Source: Stichopus chloronotus
Lineage: Eukaryota > Echinodermata > Holothuroidea > Aspidochirotida > Stichopodidae
DNA: 64,000 nt
Assembly (NCBI GenBank): GCA_021234535.1
Contig: CM037839.1
Coordinates: forward strand, 27,719,582-27,783,581
Reading direction: 5' to 3'
Part shown: positions 13,301 to 24,671 of the stretch, one piece after another
Layout of the letters: each line of letters opens with the position of its first letter
Numbering within the stretch: position 1 is the stretch's first letter
Notes under the pieces: model-generated
What the model saw: only the letters and a program-made list of their open reading frames with translations
The model's database searches: none
What the model was told of the DNA's origin: nothing
Made by a program: the position numbers and the translations under genes

Positions 13301-14031
13301 CCTAACTGCTGTGGGCAATGAATTTTCTCTGATTCCACTTTCCTCTGTTTTGATTGCTAGTCTCCTCTGTTAGTCAATTAAAATACTTTTATATACGCTG
13401 GTAAAAGGATTATTGTTAATTTCTCTTTTTGTATTGTCATGATTGTTTAGAATGAAATTGCTACTATTGCAAGGTAGACACGCGCATACAGTTTTTGCTT
13501 GCCAATATTCTTAGAAATAGATTGCATTTCAGCATTGCTGAGCAGGAAGCCTTTGCAAGGTATATTTGAACTGTAACATGTAATGAAGAAACATGGATTT
13601 TCTACTTACCAAGGGGTACCAACACACTATTTCAAACAACCTTTTGTTCTTGCAACACAGTACTATGTTAACAAGATTATTTTCACACACTAGTCGATGT
13701 AGTGCACTAGTGAGTGTACTTGTGAAATGGAAAAGTCATTCACAGCTTCATAAGCTAGTTGGGTGGTTCAGGATGGTCTGAATCGTCAAGACTCGTTTTG
13801 AGTCGTTTTGGGTCGTTCTGGCTTGTTTGGCTGGTTTCATGTTTTACTAATGTACATTTTGGAAGGAATAAAATGAGCAATGCAAATGATTATGACGTAC
13901 TTCCTTAGACCTATCACAAAACGCCCATAGGTGCGGCGAGGGAACGACTTGATATGGTAGGTGTAATAGTTTCATACGTTCGATCAAACGACGCACACAT
14001 CACGCAGCGTACATTGTACAATATTGTGGTA
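10346..14031. other. No supportable gene
   Basis: A 143-codon minus-strand frame (10520-10951) and several plus-strand partial frames exist, but none shows a known motif, splice context or conserved-looking composition. A hairpin can form near 12250-12291 (ATCAATGTT with AACATTGAT). A T/C-rich tract lies at 12120-12160. The segment 13785-13835 is a short degenerate repeat of GTCGTTTTG. Confidence 0.5.
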
Positions 14032-14668
14032 CTAAAGTGGAAATCAGGGTTTGACTGAGAAAATTCGCCTTTAGTTGATTTTTCTTTCTAAACTGATTGT
14101 TCACCGAAATATAGAGACGTTGGGGAGGTGTTTGAAGGTAGAAGAAACGGTAATTATTGCGTTAATTACTGCTGAATGAGAACTCTTAATATTTGTCGGG
14201 TACAAAAAATAAACGTTCATGTACAAGACAAGACAGCCTCCCCTTTACGATGACCAATCACAGCGTAAGACTGAGAAGACGTTATATGAATAAACATAAC
14301 CGAATTTTTACGGTTCCCATGCTGTTCGTGCACTGCGCAATGCTAAGTAAACAAGAGCTTAGTGATAGTTGATGATACATACAGCACAAGAAGGCTACGT
14401 ATGAAACTGTTCAGCCCCACCTCCTCATACCTTGAAAAGGCGATAGTATTGAATATTCATATTTGAATTGATGAATATGGATGTTGCAGACTTTCAGAGT
14501 TCTTCACCGATTTTTTTTTTTTTTTGCGAATTTGACTCGTTTCTCGAAATTGTCCACATGTTTCTGCGATAATCTTGATCATATTTGTTGGTTATAACTC
14601 GTTGTACGATACCGGTGGGGAATTGTAGCGAAATAAATTGTGAAAATAAACCCTGATTTCCCCTTTAA
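14032..14668. mobile_element. Nonautonomous TTAA-type DNA transposon (637 bp)
   Basis: The ends are inverted repeats. The left end reads AAAGTGGAAATCAGGGTTT, and the right end AAACCCTGATTTCCCCTTT followed by TTAA at 14665-14668. The left flank is CTAA, one change from TTAA. A second copy lies in opposite orientation at ~41425-41876, where the same TTAA end is kept. The interior has no transposase frame. TTAA duplication is typical of piggyBac and Kolobok superfamilies; which one is not decided by the sequence. Confidence 0.65.
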
Positions 14669-16822
14669 CTGAGACATTTCATTAGATGTAGCAGAGTAAC
14701 TTGTAGTTACTCCCTATTTCGAACGGCTGAGCTAAAATTACAATCTTTTTTACATCTATTTAAGCAGTAAAAAGTAGGGTGCACAAACTTATTATACTCA
14801 CCGTAAGATTACATTCCCACAGCACGTGACCCTCCAGTGCAATTTTCTTATTGTTCAATAATTCTCCCAGCTAAAGTATAGGCTTTCCACGAAGGAGCCT
14901 TATTAAACGCATGTGCTTTGCGTCTATGCCACTCGTCCTATAGCCTAGCCATGCACTGTTCGTTAGGTTGTCCTCAGAGAAGGCGACCTTGTTTGTTAAT
15001 AACTGACGTCCATGAACGGGAGGACAGGGTCTTTTTGCTCAAGTCCAGGTAAATGTGACTTCCATAATTAATGAGATACATTTCCCTCACTACTAATGGA
15101 TGATACAATGATCAACTCGAAATATCTCTTCCGACGGTAATATTCCACTTACTATTATAATTGGTTCAGTGTATTTACTTTCTCTCTCTAAGACAAACTC
15201 TCGTGGTGCGTTTGTTACATTTCTCCCTCAATGGTATCAGATGGACTTCATAGCCTTTGGATACCAACTCTAATAATTGCTGTGAACCCGTGTCATCGGG
15301 GAACTGTCCTCTACAGCAGAGTGTATTTGTATAGGCCTAGTATGAATCTGTTCAATCAACTCGTCGAATTGTCATAGTATGATCTTTTACTCTGAGTGGT
15401 TTCAGACACATTCAGAAACTATATGTCTTTATTCACTTATCAGAGTTGCAACGCTCAAGTCTGGATCAATTTCGAAATCGAGTCCGGTTTTTCGTTGACG
15501 GAAAATTGGCCCGGAATGGGGAGGAGGGGGGGGGGTCCTGGAAACGAAACTGACCTGGAATGGGTTGCATATCAGGGACTCAAAGCCGAGTTTAGTTAAA
15601 TAAAAATTATATCCATTTTCAAGTGTTATTCATCTCCTCAGAACTAACACTTGGCCAATGTGTCTCAAAAGCGACACTGAAAAAGTGGTACCTACTTTTT
15701 TAGCCTCTAACTATACTCAGCTTTAAATAGGTGCACATGTATGTTGGTTGTGTTGCATTGTCCTTTACATTTAAAGCTTCAAAGACGGCTGGAACATTTC
15801 AGAGTAAACCCTGCCTATCCCTTTAAACCCTGCCTATCCCTTTACCAATTTCCATGCAAGACGTTCACTGCACATCACTATGGGCTTGACTCGGAATCGA
15901 CTCGGACACGGGTCCTCTGGAATCGGACTCGACGTGGACTCGGGGTTGGTAGGGTCACCGGACTCGGAATTGACCCGGAATTGTGGACGCTGGAATCGGA
16001 ATTAACTCGGACTCGAATTAGACGGACTCGTTCAGTTTTGTCACATTCATTACTTTTCTCAAGGCTTTCCTTTTCGAACACTGAGACTACTGCCATAATC
16101 ATCTGGAAGCAGCGGGACACTTAACGTCCCACATCCATCACTACCGTGGGGTGTATTACTAATATAGTGGATAAATAAATGGGGTTAAGGAATAAGGACT
16201 GATAAGATATGGGAGATGTCAAAAGGGAAATAAACTCATCTCTCTGTAAGTTGACCAATACAATAACGTTTGTGATGTGAGGGATACTTATTTAACTTTT
16301 GTCGACTGAGTTTACTGCTTCTATGAGTATTCTAAAACGAATACAGTTTGCATATTTGCTGTACGAGAAATGTAAACCCTTAGGAGTACTATACGTGCTA
16401 CAACCTTACTGTATGATATCACAACAAAGTCAGCCTTGATCGAACTATTTCCGTTCTCTAAATTTATGTAATCTCCCCAAAGGCTGCTAATCAATTTTTT
16501 TTTTCAGGCAATCAATGTAGGTTTTGAAAGGGAGGGCTCTCCCCAGGTGAGCCCGGAGAGTACCAGGGCTTCCATCTCTGTATGGTCGATAAAGCTAGCC
16601 ACCAATAAGGAACACATCAGTAAAATAAGCAGCTAAATTTATGTTATCAAATATGATACATTCTAATAAACTCACTGTAAATAGAGCTTGAAGACAGCGA
16701 TATTTTGGGCCAACTTGGTTGTGTGAAAAACCTTCCATGGAAATGAATCTTCTACCGCTTGCCTTCTGACTTTACCCCTCCATTTTCCCCCACCCCCCAT
16801 CCTAACCTTCAAATTATATCAG
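14669..16822. other. No gene seen; degenerate GACTCGG repeats
   Basis: Between about 15880 and 16030 the words GACTCGGAATC, GACTCGGAC and GAATCGGA recur in irregular tandem order, giving open frames on both strands by chance. A 21-base phrase (CCCTGCCTATCCCTTTA-like) is duplicated at 15810-15845. Nothing else is supportable. Confidence 0.5.
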
Positions 16823-16968
16823 GAATCACGGGTCGTGCCTCCCGGGGTTTGAAGCACACCCGCTCCTCCACTTCTCCCTATGACGTTGACCAGATCAAAG
16901 TTATGTCTGTTAAAAACTTTGTAGAAACCCTTCACAAATCGAAACCGATGGACTTCACCAAAAGATGA
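16823..16968 (+). CDS. Candidate terminal coding exon of an unrecognised gene
   Basis: A pyrimidine-rich tract (16780-16815) and an acceptor ATATCAG precede an open frame that enters in phase 1. It reads GITGRASRGLKHTRSST, then SPYDVDQIKVMSVKNFVETL, then HKSKPMDFTKR, and stops at 16966-16968. AATAAA follows 24 bases later. Codon choice looks coding-like, ending with a well-mixed, charged, helix-forming segment. No family is recognised. It could be the 3' end of the gene whose first exon is proposed at 7137 (same splice phase, same strand), or of another gene upstream. Confidence 0.35.
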
Positions 16969-16991
16969 TGCAAAGGCCCTGAGGAATGCCG

Positions 16992-16997
16992 AATAAA
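16992..16997 (+). terminator. Polyadenylation signal AATAAA
   Basis: Canonical hexamer 24 bases after the stop codon of the terminal-exon candidate at 16823-16968. Confidence 0.35.
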
Positions 16998-17014
16998 TAT
17001 TGGATACAAATTGG

Positions 17015-20000
17015 TTTTGTCACCTCTTGGCTAACTATGTGTTCATATTACATCGAAAGGTCTGGGGTGAATTCAATAAATGTGCCTCCATTTGAGGAGG
17101 TTGGTTGTTTATATCGTATACGCTAACACATGGTCAGCTACGCAATATATAGACCACAGCGAGAGCTTGTGGAGTATACATTCACCATATGTATGTAATT
17201 CCAAAACATCGAGGCTTCCTGAAAGTAACATAAATATCCGTCCTCTACACGGTACAATTGAGATGCCATGATGTTACAAGGGACAGTCTTTGAGCACAAA
17301 CGGAAGCCTTACCTGGTAACATATCAAGACTATGGGGAAAACACTCAAAAACTCACACACGTTCTGACCAATGAAAAAGAAGAACAAAATAGAAACGCAC
17401 TGATATAAGGCTTGGACACCATAACATGGTGCTGTGCAATCCATTATATAAATAAATAAGGCAGTAAGTTTACATTGGCAGCTGCCATTTAGGTCCCTAT
17501 ATATGATCTATTTGCATTGAGCAACTGCATGTAACTCACGTAGCCGGGTTTAAGAGAGATATCTTCGGTTTAAGTGTAATAGAATCTGTACCTTTTTCAC
17601 AATGTACCCCTGAAGTTATTCATGAATAATCATAGTGCAGGTGGAGCAGCATAAAAATAGAAAAAAAAAGTGACTTGGGCAATTTGTGACATTTCTAGCA
17701 TTCTAATTTGATTTCACACTTAGGTCTTTCCAGAGGAACATAAAACTCTCAGATTTCTTTTTTTTTTCAGGCGTCTCTCAGGTTTCTGTTGGGTAGTGCA
17801 GTACGAGGTGATAAACGTCTTGCGTACATTTTGCAGACGCACTTTTGAGATAAAACAGTCACGGAACTTTGGGGAGGGGGAAGGGGGTCAACAGAGAAGA
17901 AGTAACCTGCACCTTTGATTATGCAGCCACGTGCGTTTTACAAGAAAAGTGATTTACGAGCGAGTAAAAATCTCATCATTGACGGGCAGTATGTGTAAAG
18001 TGTAAATGTGAATTGGTCAAATTGCTGGTAGGACATATATATATAGTTATCCATACTGCACAGGCTTATTGGATATGCCGCATGGGGAGCCAACTTCCTG
18101 TGCTGTATATTCTCATAAAAGCCAGACTGCCGTTGACTAGTGGTGGTACTGATGGTACTACGCATAGCTGGGCATGAGGGCTAGTCCCCCACACTTTTCT
18201 GAGAGTTATTTTCTTCATGAGTAACCAAAACTGCATTTCTGTAGCCTGGGTGGGGTGAATTCCCCAGACGAAAAGATCCCCAAAATCCTGCTTGCTTCTC
18301 GCTCTATCCCCCGACAAATATCATATCCCGAAAAGTCCCCCTCCCCTGAACAAAATCATATTTACCATACGGTAATCATATTACCCTAGTCTTTTCGCGG
18401 GGTTTCTGCGCTATGTGGTTTCCAGCCTACTAAATCAATGTCCCATACTAAAGTACAAAAAGTCTTTCTCGTGTTTCACGCGCTGTGTAATATATAAATA
18501 TATGTGTGGCATATCACACATAATGTGACTACATACAATCGAAATTTGATTTCAGAATTGAACATCTTCTACTTTTGTCGTATTTGACGTTTTGTTTGAC
18601 AAGTGCTTCAGACACTGCATCAGATCCGTCAGCTCAGATCACACCGTGACAGCAGGTACGTACTATAGCCTAGTCAAAGAACGATATATCTAGTAACCCG
18701 AACCAATTAGTGCTTACTCGAATGATTTGAACATATCAAATACATGCTGAGAAGACAAAGCTCTTGCCTAATTAAACTACATTTTTAATAAGTGACAGGA
18801 TCATAACAGATACATTAATCGGAAAGAGGGAAAATAATTATTATCCTGCCTTCCGGCAAAGATAGAGGTTCAGTGTGTGTGTGGGGGGGTACCTTCCCGA
18901 CTGGTTGACTAGTTCATTATCCTCGTGACATGTTTCCGGGAGAGTCATGCCGAAAAGTGATATGTATGAGAACTGGCTGTGGTAGCTTATAGAATCGTAA
19001 CAAAATGGTATTAGTTAGCTAATTGCTACAGGCAAAACTGCTATAGATGCATTTAAAAAACTACTTTCAAAAGTTATGACCCTCCTCCGAACTAAGCTGA
19101 TTTTGTTTTTTCTCTAAGGCCGACCTCCCTTTTTCCCCTTTTAATCCTGAAAGAGACTGTGAATTGGTGACCATCTATCTAGTCGGGTACAGACAGAATT
19201 CGGTGTTAAACTTAAAGCTGTACAGTCCAAGTACGGTTGTGATAGGATGGGCCCTTATTTCGGTAACGTATCCAACATTGAATTTTATTTTTGATTTCCC
19301 AAAAGAATCAAAACCTTTCATAACTATACCTACCGAGACAATCACATCTGGCCACAATCAATAGAAATATGTTTTGTGACCTTATTTGTGCTGTTATTAT
19401 TACATCAATTGCGCGGTGGGTGACCATTGCGCGGTGGACTACTTGTTCACGTGACAAAGCAACGCCATGCATGACGTACCAACGTGGTGTATGATTTATC
19501 CATATAGCCCCATGCTAGGTCTAAACAATGGAGCCAAAACTCAATCTTCAACAGGGTTTGGAGGGGTGGCGGGGGGGAGGAAGGGGGTTGAGCTAAAATT
19601 TTCTTGCGATGAGCGAGTTAAGTCTTTTTTGTTCTCTCTCTTTCCACTTTTAGGGAGTTATGATATTCTTCATAGCATACCATTTTGTAGTTTAGACTAC
19701 CAATTAATTAATGTCTACGTTAGTTAAGTTTGCGTGTGCAGCACCATGCATGTTACTGATGATAGTTACAAGTAATGTACAAAATATCCGAATCATGGTT
19801 GCCAATTATCTGCAAGACTAGTTTAAACTACGTAATTCTGGCCAAAGGCAAGGACATAAAACATGGAAGCTTGCAGAAATATTTTACTTGATTTGCCATA
19901 AGTCAAACTGCACTCTGACATGCTGCGTCAGCTAGTTATGATATCATACAGTAAATTGAATGTCTTGTTTTATACCATATTGTAATATTACGACGTCATG

Positions 20001-20170
20001 CTATTTCGCATGACGTCATGCAGGATATTGATCGGTGTACCCTATGTACAGGACCACTTGACTCATTTCGTAATAATGTGTGTTCATAGACCCTATAAGC
20101 AGATTTCAATTGGAAGAGGAACCAACATTTTAATTAATAATGTACACTATTAGTAAAATAACATTCCAGT
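17015..20170. other. No supportable gene; one exon-like segment
   Basis: At 17771 a long T tract plus CAG acceptor precedes a 25-codon frame (ASLRFLLGSAVRGDKRLAYI...) ending at a stop at 17846-17848. It is exon-like but isolated. The phrase ATTGCGCGGTGG is repeated at 19408 and 19428. No other gene signal is seen. Confidence 0.4.
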
Positions 20171-20224
20171 GACAATTAAAGGGAAGGGGTTATATTCTTT
20201 TTAACTAGTGAATACACTTCGCAC

Positions 20225-20300
20225 TCCACACCAATTGCCTGCGTAACACCCCGAAGGTAGTTTTTCGTAGCGAGTAGCTGAACGAAAATACATAGTAACT
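20225..20300 (-). repeat. Dispersed repeat: TTATCGCTACGAAA family
   Basis: Reverse-complement copy of the family at 5430-5480 and 9800-9860, recognisable by CCCCGAAGGTAG and GTAGCGAG...GAACG. Confidence 0.45.
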
Positions 20301-20849
20301 CAACAATTTGATGTTTTGAAAGACGCATCTGTTCCCCGTGCCTGAGGAGGGTTGCAAATTGCTTTGCAAATAACTGCAATAAGCCTTATTCATTCTCTGA
20401 ATGTTGAGCAGGAGCTTTCATGTAACCCTAAAATTTGGCAACTTTGACAAATTTAAGATTGAATACATTGTATTTGTAGATTGAAAATGCGTAAATGAAC
20501 GCCACTGCTCTTGAACTATCGTCACAACGTTTTTTATGACAGTCATGATTATAAAAAGCACTAAGATATACATTTTAGTTACGTGGGTGGGACAACACAT
20601 TTTTTCGTAATGCAATGAAACCATTGTTAGTGTCAATTCGCTGATGATGAACCACTGTGAAATAGGCCTTTATGTTTAAAATCCATAATTTCCCCACAGG
20701 ATATACTATTGTGAGATCGTTTGCGCAATACCATAAAGAGATAAGAATTTCCATACTTTTATTTCGATTTTCTTTAGTATAGAAATCTCCTCTACATCGG
20801 TACAGTTTAAATGGGAATGTTGTGCTTTTCTGACAGGAAAGAGTCGTAT

Positions 20850-21185
20850 ATTTTTAAACCATATTCATGGACACAGAATGTTAGATTATTGAAACTATGG
20901 CAGGAGGGTAGCCTTCTTTTCAGGAAATTATTTTCTCTAAGCTAGAAATTCAGTCCTGTTCAAAACTTACTGCACAAGAACAGTTTGTTCTGCGGAACTT
21001 ACAAACATATTCAATCAAATGTATGATGATATGAGTAACTTCTTTGAGGGAATGAAAGTGTTGTGGATGTTTATTGGTGAGACTAAATGGGTAAACAATG
21101 ATTGTAAGCTATTTCTTTGTATGTCATGTTATTTGGTGTATTTAAAAGTAGTCCCTTTAAATCAAGGCCTACCTATCTCACCGGC
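20850..21185 (+). repeat. Dispersed repeat, second copy of the 5965-6350 family
   Basis: Matches the 5.97-6.35 kb copy in word order, including GGAGGGTAGCCTTCTTTTCA, TGTTTATTGGTGAGACTAAA and AACAATGATTGTAAGCTATT. Diverged by substitutions and small gaps. Confidence 0.5.
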
Positions 21186-21189
21186 AACT

Positions 21190-24100
21190 ATATACCTTTT
21201 AGTACTCTTAGTAGAGAATGCTAGCTAGTGTACTTACCAACAACACAATCGGAGACTACGTCAAGGTTGTTACTCAGTTGAAAGATTTTCCTCTCAAGTT
21301 CATAACTTCCTTCGTATTAACCGTTATATTTACATATGTCTTTTGCTTTCCGATTAAGTACTATATTCCTGGATAAATATTAGAAGTTCCGCTGGCACTA
21401 AACATCATGCATATTATTTATATGGTACTAGTAATATTATGGTTTACATTCGGCCGCCTTCGGGCAAATAAAGTAAGAGCATTACGATTTACGAATCCCC
21501 AATGGAGTTCTTGCTTTCGCGAATAATTCTTGACCTCTTCTATCATATACAAATAAATATTTCACTTGAGGAAACAATTCTAAGAATCTCAATCTTACGA
21601 GAACCACTTTGAATATCCGCTGACAGCGAAACGGTATAGCTCCGTCAGTCCGACTGCGAACGGCAGCTCTACGGGGAACCTGAGTTTTCGGGTTTGATCT
21701 ACGCTATAGCTTCTCAACAAGTGACCTTACAGTAGTTACATCGGATGTGATTTCTATTTGACTGTGACTGTGGAAGGTTCAAATTTGCTGCTGTTTGTCA
21801 AGGTTCCACTCTCTGGGTAATTCCCTATTTAACGGATGGACTGAGTATGATTATTAAGGTGTAAATACCAGGGGAACCAAATAAACTGGACACCTGTGTG
21901 AACAGATGGCGGCTGCTCCATTTTGCCTGTACGTAATATTTATTACTTACAGTTACAGTGCATGGTTGGACGTAAATTACTTAAAATTTCCGTACAATAC
22001 GTGGCCATTCCTGTAAATTTTACGTATAATTTTCGTGGATTAAATTCTTAAGCTGTGGCAGCTAATCGCCTAGGCCTACAACAAAATGAAACGGCCAAAT
22101 AGTGAGTTACGAAGGCTGTATGCCTGGCTGAAGCATTTAACCTCCAGGCAGCTCCAGCCCAAGGGTTATGTGAAAGATCTTGACACGGCGTGCGGCGGTC
22201 AATATTTCTGGCTGGGGCAGGAGTAATTTTTGATCGAATTTAGAGTTTTGACCAAGCTGTCCGAATTTCGAGTTTCAACTATGTACGGAAATACAGTATG
22301 CCCCTTCTGCAGTGGATCAACCTACTTTTTAGCTCAGTATGTGTGTGTGTGTGTGGGGGGGGGGGGGGCGGGGGCTGGGACTGAGAATTGTGGACATTAT
22401 CTAAGCGGAGGGCCACTGTATGAGTTGGGGTCTAATGCCTATTTATTTAAACAATTTATCGCTGCAAGTAATATCTCCTAGATCCAAGGGCAAGTCATAG
22501 CCTTAAACTAAAGGACATGATTTACTTTTCTGTCTGTCTTATTGGCCCTAATGGTGTGGACTGACAGTGTGATCAGCAGACAGTATTTCACCGAAAGTGT
22601 ATCAGTAGGACGAGTGTGTCGGGTGGGATTGTGTTCGGGCCAGAGGTCAATATTTCCCGTCCGGCTCGGACACTTTTAAACAGGGAACTTCGTCCGTATC
22701 TGGTATAACGTCTATCTGTCTGCACGTATGCGTGCAAAAATGAGGTGGTGAAAGGAATTGTGCTGTAAGTCCGCATCGAACAGTAACGACAAGAACAACA
22801 GAGAGATGTCTGCAATATAATATTGATGAAAGTCGCAATTGATCAATTTTGGAAAGGTCTGGATACCGGTTTACCCCCACCCCATATTCCCCTCCCGTCC
22901 CCACTTTCCCCTATAGGGCTTCTGCAAATTGTACTATGATGATAAAAAGCTAACTTGCTAGGGGCAATCATTTATTCTCGTTATCATGAGGTTTATATAA
23001 TTGTCATGATCCACTGAAAAAAAAAATGAAAATTTTTTATCTTTCTTCAACCGACTCTCCATAACCGACTCTCCATTTTATGATTACGCCGTTTGACGAT
23101 TCACCCTCTTTCATAGGGTGCCAACAACTTTTACATGTGTCGGAACAGTTCAAATTGACACGAATATGTGTTATAACTTTCACTGATGTCCATAAATATA
23201 CTCAGGTTTGGATATACAAAATGTCTGTTGGAAATGTTTACATAAGGATTGATCACTGATGGGTTAAACCGATACCAAAATGTCTTTAATAATTATTTTC
23301 GTTCACACTGTTCTGGTTTCATGGGAGTGACTGAAAACCTTGGGTTGCAATAGCTGCGCTCAATAAAACAACAATAAGAAAACAAAAAGGAAAACGAAGA
23401 CAACAATCGTATGAACCAAGACTGCACTGACTTCACAACTACTTCACATTTACACAAGAATGTAAGTGGCACATTGGCGAGTAAAACGGAGGAGGTACTA
23501 TGATAATTTAAAAGTGCCATGAATGGACAACTGGTCATCCATATTGTAAGGTGTATTTACCGCAGCTTGTACTACTGAGTGTTGAAAATTTGGACAAGAC
23601 TTACAGGACACTGCTTCTGGGAATGAGTACTATAGCTGTCTAAGTCAATCATTGGGGATGCGACGGTTGACCACCCGCACACCACACCACTCTCATATAG
23701 GAAAGATCAAAAATACGAGCCTTTCACAACTTTTTCAAAAATTTTGTACCACGACCGTTTATTTTTTTGGCAAAGACTGGTGTAAATTTCTCCTTTTTTA
23801 CTCCGTCTATTATACAGTGTCATATCCCATGCCAAAGAATATTAGAAAAAGAGTGTTTGTGATTTTGCTCCCTCACATGTTTGCTGTTATTGTTTGCATT
23901 ATTGTTTGCTAGAAATGCTCATTGTTACTGTGTGCGGCTATTGTTCACCGTAAAAGGTAATGTGGTCTTTGAAGTTTTGTAGAAGTTTTCGCCACATATG
24001 TCGTTAGTACCACCGACTCCATGGAAAACTGACGTTTTGAACCTTCGTGGCACTTTCATTTTTTCCGTAGACTTTTACTCTCGAGGTCAACGAACGTTTG

Positions 24101-24400
24101 TGATGTGAGTGATAAGGTTTATGCAAATTTTTTCCTCCTTCGACCTAAAAAGTTTTAAAAGGTTATAACATCGTACAAATTGCATCAATTGCCCCAACTT
24201 TCTCACTTCATTTACTTCTAACCACCCGCTTTCATATCAACATTATAGAAAAAAAAAACTTTTTTGCAACCACTGAAAAAGATCGATTTTTAGGGCCTTT
24301 CACCAAAGAGGTTTCCCCATATACCGTACAGGGTACCAATCCATACAAAGTAGAGCTATCATATGGTGTCACCTGACATTGTCAACTAACGTTTCGTTCT
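21190..24400. other. No supportable gene; one small open frame
   Basis: A 46-codon frame at 22086-22226 (starts MKRPNSELRRLYAWLKHLTS) has mixed, coding-like composition, but I recognise no family and no splice partner. An ATGGCGGCTGCTCC start lies 180 bases upstream at 21906. A TG tract plus G13 run lies near 22340-22370. The phrase AACCGACTCTCCAT is tandemly doubled near 23050-23080. Confidence 0.4.
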
Positions 24401-24549
24401 GTTAGCAATGTAGTGCTTAGTGCAGTGGCCAGTGCTAGTGATGCATCATATCTGTACCAAAGATACTGCACTGACGTTCGTACCACTACCAATACTTTTG
24501 CTCTGCCGTTTTGCTACGGAAATATCTCACATTTAAAAATTTGTTCGAA

Positions 24550-24671
24550 ATGGAGTCTGCGGAGTTCGTGGCAACTGATCACAAGTGTGAACGTCTGCAA
24601 GCAGTTGTATCCAGTGTATCTGTTAAATATCTTGTATTTACTACTGTGTCAAATGACAACTGGAACTTACA
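24550..24671 (+). CDS. PAXX: PAXX-like exon 1 (start codon)
   Basis: The start ATG is in the context GAAATGG. The frame reads MESAEFVATDHKCERLQAVV and then KYLVFTTVSNDNWNL, ending in phase 2 at the donor CA|GTGAGT. The residues match the first two strands of the PAXX head. The upstream sequence to about 24410 is open but has no upstream in-frame evidence, so this ATG is preferred. Confidence 0.6.

Noticed and set aside
15741..16124. 127-codon plus-strand and 80-codon minus-strand frames
   Set aside because: Both run through the degenerate GACTCGG repeats, which lack stops by composition.
16528..16550. Short exon candidate after a T tract (AINVGFEREG)
   Set aside because: Its only open phase (0) does not lead into the terminal-exon candidate at 16823, which needs phase 1.
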